Positions 1 through 11,600 of a stretch of 64,000 nt of DNA are shown here, in pieces. The translations under genes and the position numbers were made by a program. The DNA lies in the NCBI RefSeq assembly GCF_010389155.1, contig NC_057763.1:44498645-44562644 (forward strand), read 5' to 3'. The number at the start of each line of letters is the position of its first letter. The stretch's first letter is position 1. Source of the DNA: Erigeron canadensis. Taxonomy: Eukaryota > Streptophyta > Magnoliopsida > Asterales > Asteraceae. The notes under the pieces are model-generated. The model did not search any database and was not told the DNA's origin. It was given only the letters and a program-made list of their open reading frames with translations.

Positions 1-452
1 CTGCCAAAGACAGTACATTAAAGACCATAGTCTTCATAAAGGAGAAAAACTACGATAAACATTAACATATATAAGCATCATTGTCCTTGCGACATAAAGC
101 AAGACCAAGCAATAAATAGAACATCCCACAAATTGCCAATATGCCTAGCAATAAGCTAACTGTAAGGTAGAAGTATAAGTGCTACGACATGTTCATTAAC
201 CATTCAAGACGAACTCTGTTCAAAAGCCTGCTTCTTCATTGATAGCTTATGAGTACGGTTTTCACATTCCATGCATCAGATACATGACATATTCAATTTC
301 CAAACTAACATAATGATAGAAATGGCCTAAAAGTGGCAATCGATATTAAAAGAAAGAAGTCAACATATTAGACATTCAGAGATATAAGCAACCAAGCATT
401 ATACCTACCATATATTCTTTCTAGTACGAGTATGTTATAGCAATATGCTTAC

Positions 453-1356
453 CAAGCATGTCATCATCGCCTTTCGAAGGCAAACCATCGCACCTCTGAG
501 CTGCACCCCATTGCATCCTATAGCAAGTATTGTGTTCAATCACCGGTTGATGACTCCAATCACCCCTCAATCGAGGGTTCAAATGCAAAATTTTCGGAGG
601 ATCCTCTGCAACTACAGACTTTAACCCCTGCAACTCAACCTTAAACTGTGAAACCAAAACCAATGGATCACCAGCCTTAACTCTCGCAAGTTGAGGAACA
701 TACTCATTATGAGCACGATGAGGCGTTCCCACTACTGTAATAGAAGACCCAACAGCAAGACCACACGGAAGGAACATCATCCTATCTCCTTTAGTCAACT
801 CTTCACCACTAACCGACACCCAAGGCGGACACCTTTCTTGCTTCCCTTCAAGCACTGACGACAACTCCGTCTCCTTTTCATTGAACTTATCAACCTCTTC
901 CCACGCCTTCAAACCTAAACTCCAAGCCTCATCCGCCATTTTCTCCAACCCCGACATATCTTTAGTCCTATACCTTTGTTTCAATATATTCCCAGTTAAC
1001 CGCCCGTATCTAAGATCAACAGGCGGAAAGCCATCATCTTTATCCGAATTTTCCTCATTTAAACTCTTATCAACTACATTATCATTTCCTAAAGCCGATT
1101 CACTAATTTTTTCACGATATGCAGATCTTATCAAAGGCAAAGTACTAGTACTACTACTACTACCTTCTAACGCGTAATTCCTAACATCCTCAATACTACT
1201 ACTAGTCGACACAATACTACCCGATGTATCAAAATAATCCGGAAACTTAAAACAAACAATAATCAAATACAATGCAGCTAAACCAAACAATATATGAGGC
1301 AGTTTTACCCTTCTTAAACCAAAGACTTCACTTCTTGACCTCTTCATCATTCTCAT
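453..1356 (-). CDS. Galectin-domain beta-1,3-galactosyltransferase, first coding exon (3' part outside window)
   Basis: A 301-codon exon whose family transfers galactose in the Golgi; plant members with a galectin-like domain (GALT/B3GALT group) start arabinogalactan glycan chains on hydroxyproline. The first in-frame ATG is at 1356 (MRMMKRSRSEV), followed by a basic stretch and a single membrane segment (ILFGLAALYLIIVCF), a type II signal anchor. A low-complexity Ser-rich stem comes next, then a galectin-like region (motifs MMFLPCGLAVGSSITVVGTP and VLVSQFKVEL) ending in a Cys-containing WGAAQRCDG motif. The exon ends at a GTAAGC donor at 452-447. The catalytic GT31 domain must lie in later exons left of position 1, so 1-452 is intron. 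Family members are about 600-680 residues, so roughly half is present. Frame continues upstream of 1356 without ATG, and other Met codons at 1350 and 1347 could serve instead. Confidence 0.85.
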
Positions 1357-1675
1357 TTGATATACACATCTATATACACATTTAAGCCCTAATCTTGGAA
1401 ACCAATGTTGCAAAATTTGAAGTAAAACAAGTTGTTAAAATAGATACAGATAATTATTATGTATATAGATAAATGGGTAAACCTAATTTGAGATTTACCT
1501 TGAATGGAAAGCGGTAAATTGTAAAAAAGATGCGAAATTTGAGAGGGATTTGAAGGGAGTTTTGATTTTGAAGAGATGGGGATTCAAGATTCGAGTAAAA
1601 TAAATGTGAAAAGGAATGTGGGGGTGAACGTGACGATGAGTAGGTGGAGCAACCTTTGTCTAGGAGCATATACAA
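1357..1675 (-). other. Probable 5' leader of the galactosyltransferase with a UTR intron
   Basis: On the minus strand a good donor (AAG then GTAAAT) sits at 1500-1497, and several AG acceptors with pyrimidine-rich tracts lie between about 1440 and 1385. This suggests a short intron in the 5' untranslated region. The exact acceptor and the transcription start cannot be fixed from sequence. Confidence 0.4.
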
Positions 1676-2572
1676 ACAAGTTACTTTTCATACATGTTAC
1701 ATACATTCTTGTCTTAAAAAAATGTTGTCACATTTGTTTTTTGGGGTAATTTGAAGCGAAAATATCTACGTGTGTTACCTTTTGCTATAACAATATACGA
1801 GTAATAATTATATAGAGTCACTATTTTTTGATGGTAATGTTATGTTTATGTTGTTTGGGATGAGCCGATCGAAATCGAATCTATTGGATTTAATAGATTT
1901 ATTTGTTTCGAAGTCGTTTGTGTTAAATCTCTTTTTTCTTCGATGAGCAATAAATACCATTTTCCTCAAGTTTTTTTTCACGTAACTACAATTAAATCTA
2001 ATTAAGGACCCTAGTGTGGATCCCGTACCGACTCTATCCCAATCTCAGGATCGAGAACGATATTCGTGTTTAATGGTTTTTGGGATTGTGAGGGAGACGG
2101 TATCGGGAAATCACGTACTGCGATTTCGTCTCGCTTCCTGTACCAATATCGTACAACGTTTGAGTGATTTTCGGGAATGCCCATCCTCAAAACTAATTAG
2201 TTCAATTCATAACAAGAATGTAATCCTATAATCAACAAAAGTAACCAAAAAAACATAACTTCATTTTTGAACTAAGTGGTTTCAATAGAATTGTTGCAAC
2301 ACGATATCTTCCAAACATTTAATAATATTGACACCATTCATATATATGCTAGTATATGTAAATCTGGAACTGCCATTATATCTGACTATTATAGGTATTT
2401 CCAATGGTAGTTCATTCCCACTTATGGCCTTATAGGTGGTACACAATTAAAGAGTTGATGCATCTAACTTGCTAATTCAAAAGTTGTCCCAATTATTCAA
2501 AATCAAGGGTGTCCTATTAAAGAGTTTGTTATAGCTCACGCGTGGCGAGTTATTTTCGTCGAGTTTGTAATT
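1676..2572. other. Intergenic, between divergent-free minus-strand genes
   Basis: AT-rich spacer between the galactosyltransferase promoter side and the 3' end of cyclase copy A. A somewhat GC-richer patch at about 2010-2160 looks repeat-derived but I cannot assign it. The copy A 3' UTR probably lies just below 2573. Confidence 0.4.
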
Positions 2573-5500
2573 TTAGTTTAAGGCCCAAAGACGTTTTCGA
2601 TATTCTGCTAGTGCCCGTAGTGTGAAAGCATTCCTATATCGCGGATAATGCAGCATACAGTTCCTCATGGAGGCTCCAGTAAAATTCTACAAAGTAATAA
2701 ATGTGAATCGAAAATTAAAACTATGTAATTGCTCAATAATTGGAGTACTGTAACCAGTTGTATGAAATGAGATTCAAAGTTACTTGTTGAGGGAAATCTC
2801 CGTTATCCATTTGTGCATTAATCAAGGTTTTTGCAGCTTTGTGTAAGGGTATCGGGTCTCTCTCGGCCTGTCCCCCAGCCATAAGCCCAAGCATTGCCCA
2901 TGAGGTTTGAACCAAGTTTGCCTGGTTTCCATCCAACGGTGTGTACACTTCACTTGTACAAGACTTGTAGCTCTCCCCCCAACCACCCTCTACATTCTGT
3001 ATCGACAATAAGAACTTGACACCTTTACGAACCGTTTCAGAGTTGCTATATGTTTTTCCAGCAGACTCTAAGCCTACCAGTGCAAAGAACGTGCCATATA
3101 TGAAGCATATCCCCCAATAGCCATACCTATATATAGAGTTTTGCAGGCTTTTAGATCAATATATATAACTTTAGTTTTATCTTTTGCTAAGGAAAGTAAT
3201 ATATGGTACCATGAACCATTCGACAGTTGTCTTTCCTCAAGATAGCGCACTGCTTTTGCTACCGAAATTTCTATTTCTGTCTTCCTATGTGTTGGGTGCA
3301 ACCTTTTGAAGGCTTGTAGAGCTTGGATTATGGATGATGTGTTCTCAATATGCCTGATTAGACCATCCAAACATCATAAATGTAATTTAGCATAGATATC
3401 ACTGAGAACTCACAAAAATGACATGATTTTGCAAGAGACGTTACTCTCTTTCAACGACAATGTCGGCGAAAACTTCTGAGGGATTGAGTTTCTGCAAATG
3501 AATCATATAAAATTAGCGTTTTTCTATCGATCTCTAGCTAGGATATTTGATAATGTAACATATGTACCTGTAAATATGGTTGTGGAATCGGTGTTTCCCA
3601 AGTAGCAAAACCTCCGCTAGCAGGAGACTGTACATGAAAAAAGAAATTAATAACTTCATATAACCACTCATTATTTGCTTTTTCTCCTGTAATTTCATCT
3701 GGCATTTTAGATAGCAATAGAAGACACTGCAGACAATGTTAAATTTGATTTATGGTTAGAACAATTATTTTCACAAAACTTAAGCATAATAAAAAAGTGT
3801 TTATGATATCACTTTGAGGGCTTCAGCTGAACAATCTGAGACAGGCCAGCCATGATCTTGATCAGTGAATGTCCATGCTCCTTTACTAAATTGTCGACAC
3901 ATTTTACTGAAATCTCCAGTCGGGTTGTTCTTGATTTGCGATTCTTTGATATAAAAATTGGCTTTTTTAAGTGAATCCCCATATTCTTCTGGCATATTAC
4001 TTGAGATTATAGCTTGAGTTGCGAATACACAATCCCATAATTGACTACCAAAAGTCTGCACCTTCATTCCATCTTCTGATAACCACAAGAAATCGGGCAC
4101 TCTAGCCAGGTGGCACTTGAACTCATCCCCATTCGGGTTCTCAGCCCACCAACACATCATTTGGAAACACTGCATACAAAACCAAACAATAATGGTCATA
4201 CACATGACTTGCAACATGGTTGGTATTTGCAGTTAGTTACCCTCAATAATATATATTTTTCCTTTTAGTATAGGGATGACACTAACTTGAGTGACAGATG
4301 GGTAACAAACAGAATAATAGTGAATTGATAGTTAACAAAGTGAAGGTACAAAAACATATATCAGCAAGTAGTTTACTTTAAGGCGTTAATTGTAAGTCTA
4401 AAATGAGCCCAAATAACCAAAAATTACTAGTGAAATCTATCAACACTTACCTTTTCAATACATGCCATGGTAATGTATCGAGTCTCTTGAGCGTTGTAAC
4501 GAATCAATTCAATTGCTTTCTTGAGTGCTCTTTCTCTAAATTTGGTGAAAGGCCAATACTTGAAGATTGGTTCGCTAATATAGTGAAGACCATCCCACAA
4601 CATATCTTGGATTGTTGAATGAGGGTAAAAGAGATCTTCCTGTGTTACAAAGATGTATATATATGAGCCTCCACATTACCTAAACAGTGCATATATACAT
4701 GCTTGTAAAAATCATGATCTTTGACAACCTTGCAACAATCATGGCGATGTTTATTCCAATTTATCTCATCATAAGGAATACAGTGAATCTCCTTTCTTAG
4801 ATCAAGAACAAGATCAGTGATCGGACCATGGAACTTTCTCCCATACAAATACGACATTGGCATATAGGCCGTCCGACAATAGCACCACATTTTTGCTACA
4901 TCAAGTCAAATCACTGGTGAGAAAGTGTTTCACTTGGCTATATGGTGAAATTTAGCATTAAAAGGTAATCTAAAATCATAATTAATAAGAGGAGTAACTT
5001 TTTTAATTTCTATTTTCTATCCTATGTTCCCTTTCTTAATTAGCCACTTTCTATATTTAAGCTGTCACAAAAATGTAGAAAACATGTTGTCACTGTATGT
5101 TTGTGTCATGCCCGCTTGGCACTAGTAGTGACAAATTTATACTTCTATTGAGACATACATCAATTTCATTGTATTATTTGGTTTTTAGGTTAAACAAAAT
5201 GGATATCTACTTTAATTACCAGGATGAAAAGGAAATATTTGGGGGAAAATCCAAAATTCTGGAGGCACTGGGTTGCACCCCTCCCATTCATACACTCCTA
5301 ATACCTGCACAAAACAACATATTTATATGATAAATAAGAATACTAGAATGGGATCAAGATTCTTTCAAGTTGGTTTTCTACATGATATAGGTCATATATG
5401 GTGTATAGTTTGTGAGAGGGACAAAAAATGAGACCTTCATTGTGAGCGTTCTGTTTTATTAAAAAAAGATTTTTTTTTTTTAGATAATACATATGTCATG

Positions 5501-6516
5501 TCGAAAACGAATTTGAGAGGATATTGATCCCAAAGGACATGGAAAGAAAGGACGCAACGAACTATGAAATCCGCTAAAACATATCACCGATAGATAAATT
5601 TTTCCCCACGATGAAATTGAAGTTGCACCACCATGATCAAGTATCCACTTCCTTCCTCTGCTTACTGCACCATTTTTGTCATCTGCTCCTTCTCCTAACA
5701 GCCGTAACGATATGTAGTTTAATGTGGATCCCATCATGGTACTATGTCCCTCGATATGGAACCCCCACCCTCCATCTTCATTCTAAAAAAATATTAACAT
5801 TTTTTCTAGTTAATAAAAAGGGGAGGTGATCCTTAAACAAACAATATGTGCATCACCTTAGTGGTACAATTTACGGCAGAAAATTTTTGCGTAAGAATCA
5901 TTACCCTAATAATATACTGTATTAAAATGAAACACGATAAAAGAATTATTTCTACAATCCTTACTTGGTGGTTGTAGATGTAACGTATCAACTCTTTCTT
6001 GTGTTCTTTGGTTAGATGTGTATTGATAGTCCCACTGATGTACAAGACAATAATCTACACATATCAAATTTGTTTGAAGTTTTAACTAAGCTCATCGGAT
6101 GGTATTAATTATCAATCATTTTGAGTTTCACGGAGTATTTGTAACAAGAAGCTCCAGTATGCACAGGCGTACAGCTACAAGCTAGTTACAGCTAATTTTG
6201 TCATTCATACCCTCTATATGGGGCACGCATCTGGGATTGATTACTTAAATAGACAAGTGCTTATTGGGCACGTTTGGAAAACTTACAAGAGGCGGAGTAA
6301 AGAACAAAGGGCCAGCATGTTCGGCTGGCCAATGGCCATCTTTTGCTTGTATAGCACAATTCAGCCGGACTGCTTTTCTCACTGCTATTGTCACTGCTTC
6401 ATAATTCACTTCCTCCTCCTCTTTCAACCTTGCTGGCCGTATGCTTAGTAGATCTATTCCGTTTTCCTTAATCAACTGCGCATATATCACGTATGTTTAT
6501 TAACATTAAACATATG

Positions 6517-6558
<42 letters not shown>

Positions 6559-7168
6559 ATTAGAAAGGTTGTTTATATGCTGCAATATAACTCTATCATT
6601 ATAGGCAATTTAGTGACATATTTTAGTCAATTCCAAGGGTGTTACAGTTGATTTTATGCTACTTCCCTCCATATATCAGGAGATCGACCATCTTAAATGG
6701 TCAGACCTAGCTAACGGTTAATTTGGATCACTAAAACGGAACACTGGAGTGTCATCGTGCCACCAGTGGTACCATCCGATCCACTTCATGATTATTAATT
6801 TTGTTGGGATTTTGCTCTCATGGTTAAATATACTTTTAGCCATGACTATGTTCTATAAGTATTTCATTAATTGTCCTCCCTTTCACATTATGGTAGACCA
6901 AATTCTGTATATATGCTAGTGAATCCTAATTAGTTAAATGCAAAGATCACGTGATTAAAATTACTTGTATCCGCATGAGTAAATCACTAGATGCTTGATA
7001 ACCTTCCTTTTGTCTATTCAAGAAGTATTGACGAGCATTTTCAACTTCTTGTTTTTCTTCAGAGGTACCCGCAATCGGATCAAACTCCCAAGTTTGGCGA
7101 CCAACAAAGTTGTTGGTGCTAAACAAGTAAGGATCCTTCCCTCCCTCTGCTATCTTCAACTTCCACAT
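2573..7168 (-). CDS. Oxidosqualene cyclase copy A (dammarenediol-synthase-like clade), 13 exons, 760 aa
   Basis: Membrane-bound triterpene cyclase that would fold 2,3-oxidosqualene into a triterpene. Exons by eye: 6965-7168, 6287-6475, 5965-6054, 5588-5782, 5220-5304, 4729-4895, 4451-4639, 3813-4169, 3568-3726, 3445-3491, 3210-3353, 2784-3126, 2573-2686; phases agree and the 760-residue frame is open. Visible: [10 protein letters not shown] start, QW repeats, MWCYCR at residues 257-262, Phe413, Phe474 and Trp613 equivalents. The catalytic motif reads DCSAE (Asp485) instead of DCTAE. The Cys that supports the acid (Cys564 in beta-amyrin synthase numbering) is Asn565, and the Phe728 equivalent is Ser729. 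The last exon also has Arg for Trp in the usual PLWALGEY block. The intron normally after GGQ is absent. Closest remembered family member is ginseng dammarenediol-II synthase, but that enzyme has MWIYCR. Product cannot be predicted; the changed residues allow either a new product or loss of activity. Confidence 0.9.
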
Positions 7169-7270
7169 CTTCTGTGTTTTTGCTAATGGAATATATATAT
7201 ATATATACTTCAAATCGAGAAGAGACTTCTACATGTTATGATGTTATCTAATGCTAGCTGTTCGTGGCTC

Positions 7271-7277
7271 TTTTATA
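7271..7277 (-). promoter_or_regulatory. TATA box of cyclase copy A
   Basis: Minus strand reads CACTATAAAAGAG, a near-ideal TATA box 103 bp upstream of the ATG. A start about 30 bp downstream would give a leader of roughly 70 nt that includes a (TA)n run at 7189-7208. Confidence 0.55.
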
Positions 7278-7459
7278 GTGTTGTTTAATACTCACATATA
7301 TGGAAGAAAATATAATAACTCGTAAAACTTAAGGTTTTTCTATTGGCCTATTAGGTGCGGAGGTGCCTATGGACACAATAATATAAATTAAGGGTAACGG
7401 ATATGTGATCGAATTTGATTTATCCATATGATCAATGGAACAAACCAATGTATACTAGG

Positions 7460-7598
7460 AAACCTTCCTTTTACCCGTAAAGGATATGTTGACATACATT
7501 TTTGACTTCTTGTTGCTCTTCCTTTCGTCCGCCAAAAAAGTTGTTAGATGCCAAACTAGTAAAGATGGTTGCCGTGACAAATTCTCAAACTTTCACGT
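7460..7598 (-). pseudogene. Decayed exon 1 of a further oxidosqualene cyclase
   Basis: Lies about 290 bp upstream of copy A on the same strand. It aligns by eye with copy A exon 1 from AACCTTCCTTTT (3' end of the exon) through GACTTCTTGTTG.TCTTCC to the block encoding SxASNNFFGG, matching STNNFVGR of the intact genes, and on to TTTCAC near the start. The middle that should encode QTWEFDP is deleted, the start codon is lost and a stop interrupts the frame. No other exons are visible upstream or downstream, so only this exon survives. Confidence 0.65.
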
Positions 7599-8659
7599 TG
7601 TTTATTTATAAAGAGTTCTGTTAGAGAAGTGATAGTGTTTTCTTCAATCTTAGCTTCGGCTCAAACTAAAAGTATACAAGATAAGTATGTTATTCATGAT
7701 CAAGTTGAAGGGCTAAAAGTATATTTCACTTGAAGATAAAGGGTCAAATATGAGTGGGTCTTATATGTTCAATACACCCGTTAGTACTTGATTATTTGCA
7801 ACGTTCATTTTACCTTGCTAATAATCTATATACACCTTCAGCACAATGAACAGTAGAGGATCACCAAAAAATAATAATAATAATATCATATTGAATCATT
7901 CGAGATGTAGATCGTTTTTTGTATTTTGCTCCCTTTATAAGGTATCCATCTATTATCTGTATTTGAACCTAAGTAATCTATAATAAATCCTTTAATTTCT
8001 TGTTAAATTTATCTTATATTTCATTAGTTTAGTTGTTGGTACTTTATTGATTCATAAATCTTTTCAAGTTCAAACTAGAAAAGTAGCTACTCGCGCGTTT
8101 ATTGGGTCTTGGTTGTAACACTCATTGCGAATTGTGTATAGTCGAAATGGTATTCAACCATTTCGCACCATTTCGCCTGTTGATATTTGTGATTGATAAA
8201 AGTTAACAAGGGGTAAGGGTGACGGCCCATTTACCGGGAAAAAAAAAAATTTCAAAGAAAACAAATAAGGAAAGAGGTTTCTTTTAGAATGCCGAAATAC
8301 GAGGGTCAAAAAGACTTGAAGACAAAGATTCCAGGGAGTTATGTGTCAATATTGTAAAAGTAATAGTACTACATGTTTTTGAGCCTTAAAATTTTGGCCC
8401 AATTAAAAACATGTTTTTGGGCCTTTAGAGCCATCGCCTTCACTTCCTAGTTCTTACATACTACATCTGCCCTGTCCCCTGGTCTAGCTCAATAATAATT
8501 TCCTGTTAACATAAAGGAACATCAACGTATATGCAATAAAATCCCACAAATTGCCAAAGAATTAATTATGCACATTTCGTGACAAAATCAAGCAGTAACG
8601 ATTGCATAGCGGCTTGACACAACCAAAGGCCCCTTGCCACCTCAATCAATGTCTCTATG
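7599..8659. other. Intergenic
   Basis: AT-rich spacer between the cyclase relic and the 3' end of the DUF616 gene. I see no coding sequence; a short inverted GGCCCAA/TTGGGCC motif occurs at about 8395-8425. Confidence 0.4.
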
Positions 8660-11600
8660 TCAATCTCGAGTTTCACCCCACATTTCTTCCAAATAACGGT
8701 CACATTTGGTTCGACTACTACCATTAGCAAGCAAACCGGGGCTAGCTCTCTTGGTTCTAGCCGGTTGAGCCTCAACAGACCCATGGTGTTTTATGTTGTG
8801 TCTATACTCTGATGCCACATGTTCAAATACTTCCACATCAAACATGTTGAGTTTCATCTTTGGGTTCATTTTGTCCCTCACAAATGCGAAGGGCAGTTGA
8901 TCTCTTGGGTTAAATGCTTCTAGTTCGTTAAACAAAAGGCATGAAAATAGATTGCTAGTCACTCCATGCTTCCTTAAGATTATTGCACTGTCCGGAACAT
9001 CTGCCAAAATAATCACAAATCAAATCATGCAATCATTTCAGTCATATGGTTGGTGCTTTACACGATTGAAGTTATTGGATTTTTAGATTACATGTGAGTT
9101 GATTACTAACTAAAAGTTCATGGGATCAACTCATCAAGCCTATGAATTATTATAGGTTTGTTTGGCATTATATTTTTTAAATAAATATTGGGTCTTTAGA
9201 ATTGGTTTTTGAAAAAACATGTCTTTGTTATTATTTTTTTTGGAATGACAAGTGTTAGTTTTAGTGATTTGAACCCATATCCAAGACAATATGTTAGAAG
9301 TTGGAATCGGTACACTTATACGGAACATGTAAAAATACGTATGTTCATACATTTAAAAGGTAAAAGTCTAAAACCCTAATAAATCAAAATCCAATTCCAG
9401 ATTTTCAAACTAACATCCTCTCTATCAATTTCTCAAAAAATGACCCTAACTGACCGCTTGATCATAGATCAAGTGGTTCCAAAGACCCCTATATGATATA
9501 TTGGTTGATTTTAAGTTGTCTTTGATAAACTGGAAAGTATCTACTACTCCATATTTTTACTAATTATTTTTCTTTTCTTAAAAGAGGCACTTTGTTTTCA
9601 CTTGCACTGTATAGATTGATAAAGGGAGATTAAAAAAAAAATTGTCACAACTTTAATATATTTACAACATTTATGTATAATTAACTTATATATTCAGCTA
9701 TAAAAGTTGTACCATACGTTAAATAAATTAAAATTTGTAATTCCCTATTAATAAAACCAGACATGAGGTGAGTAGGTAGCAAGATGCTTGTTGAAACTTG
9801 AATGGGGCCATGAATTTATTTATTAAACCAACAAGCATAAAGTGAAATGTACGTAAAAGATCGAAAAGATTGATACCATGAATATAAAAACAAATAAAAA
9901 AAAGTGGACTGTACCACAAAATATACGTGTGATAAGATGAAAAACGATACTTTTGTCTGTTGTCAATTGGTATGGAACTTTATGTATATAGAAGCTTCAA
10001 CCACCTTTATTTCTGTTTCAAGTTGTCATAAGTTTGTGAACTTTAGCATCATCCTATATATGACAATTCTAACATTTTGGCTTATTAAGGTATCATTAAA
10101 TTGTTTGTATAGCTGCTAGCTTAAACATAGCCGGCCATTATATATTTTATTATAAACGAACAGTTTATATCTGCACAATATGGAAGGGTGATAAGAACTC
10201 GTATTGATAGTAGCGACGTCTAGATGTGAGAGGGAAGTGATGACCGATGATGGTGATGACGAGATATGGGTGAATCTGTTTTACTTGTTCATAAAAAAAT
10301 TAATAGTGTTGGCATTTTAGAGGATATGTAAGAGATGGATACATATATTATGTGAAAAACATATCATGGACTTTTTAAAATCTTAATTTTAAGATATAAC
10401 AAAAGTAAAATACTCTAAAATAAATCTTTTATATCCATAAGTTTTCCAATTTTAAAGCTTACAAGCCAACAGAAACTATTACGAGTATTAACCAACTCTT
10501 CACATAATGTTAAAAAATAACTAGTTGCTAAAAAGTATCAATCACGTACTAAATGATACTAAAAATCACTATCTCAACTGCAAGTATAACATATAGTAAA
10601 GTAATACTATACAGTAGTAATAAAATTGCCTATTAATTAAGGTGTCTTTGATACGTCATATATATAAACTTCAAAGATAATCAACTCATCATCATAAAAG
10701 TAATCTTATGAGTATTCTTGAAAAAGTATTTACAATGTTAAGACCTAAGAATATTATTTATGTCTAATCATTATGTAGTGGCTTTCAAGTTAAGATATAT
10801 AGCTTTATCTTTGTCATTTAGTGCATGTATCTTTTCATAATTTTTTACTTAATTGACAATTCAATATTATGGTAAGAAAAAAAGAAGAAGAAGAAGCTCG
10901 AAGAAGAAGGGAAAAAAAAAGAGTTATCAAAGAAAGCAAATGATTTAATTACGCACAGCGGCCGAAGCAACCATAATATATAAGTATTTTCTTGCAAATA
11001 CCATTTTGTTTGATAAATTGCCGTATTTAATTTTCCATCGATTGTATATGAAAAGTGTTATTTGTAGCACAAATTTTAATAAATTTATCACACACATGCT
11101 TTAATAATTTGTACAGTCTACTCAAAAAGTTGTCATGTATGATAAGTTTTAAGATATATATATATATATGATGCAAATATCATTTCCCATTATATACTTT
11201 GACATGCTCGTATTATTTAGTTACCTGAAGGATAGGGGTGCTTCTTGGACGACCATGGTTGCAAGCCGTTTTCACAGTACGTCTCGATCTGAATCCTCAA
11301 CGCATCAACGTCCCCCCATTTTTTCCACCTCGCGGTTGCCATCGCTTCTTCCATCGTGTGAACGTAAATCGGATGTTTAGATATAGCCATGTCTACATCT
11401 TTTGCTATCACTAGCGAATGAAGCAACAATAACGGATCAACCACCAATTGCATTTTTGCGTCTAACCATATGCTATATTTTGAATTTGGAAATAGTCTAT
11501 GAACCAAATACTTTGGAATCACACCATTCATAGCCGGATTTTCGTATAGTTGTTGAGTATTAACTTTCACAATTCTCCACACTCCAATCGTATTTTTTTC

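Noticed and set aside
881..1177. Plus-strand open frame of 98 codons
   Set aside because: Antisense shadow of the galactosyltransferase exon; no features of its own.
6518..6556. (TA)n runs here and at 19796, 50338, 50870 and 51700 as functional sites
   Set aside because: Simple sequence repeats, typical of plant spacers and introns.
2573..7168. Calling copy A a pseudogene
   Set aside because: Every exon is open, all splice sites are GT-AG and the length is normal. The altered residues are reported as a finding instead.
8566..8784. Minus-strand frame overlapping the last TOD1-like exon
   Set aside because: Wrong frame; the DUF616 frame through the same bases ends in the expected EEMWGE motif and stop.
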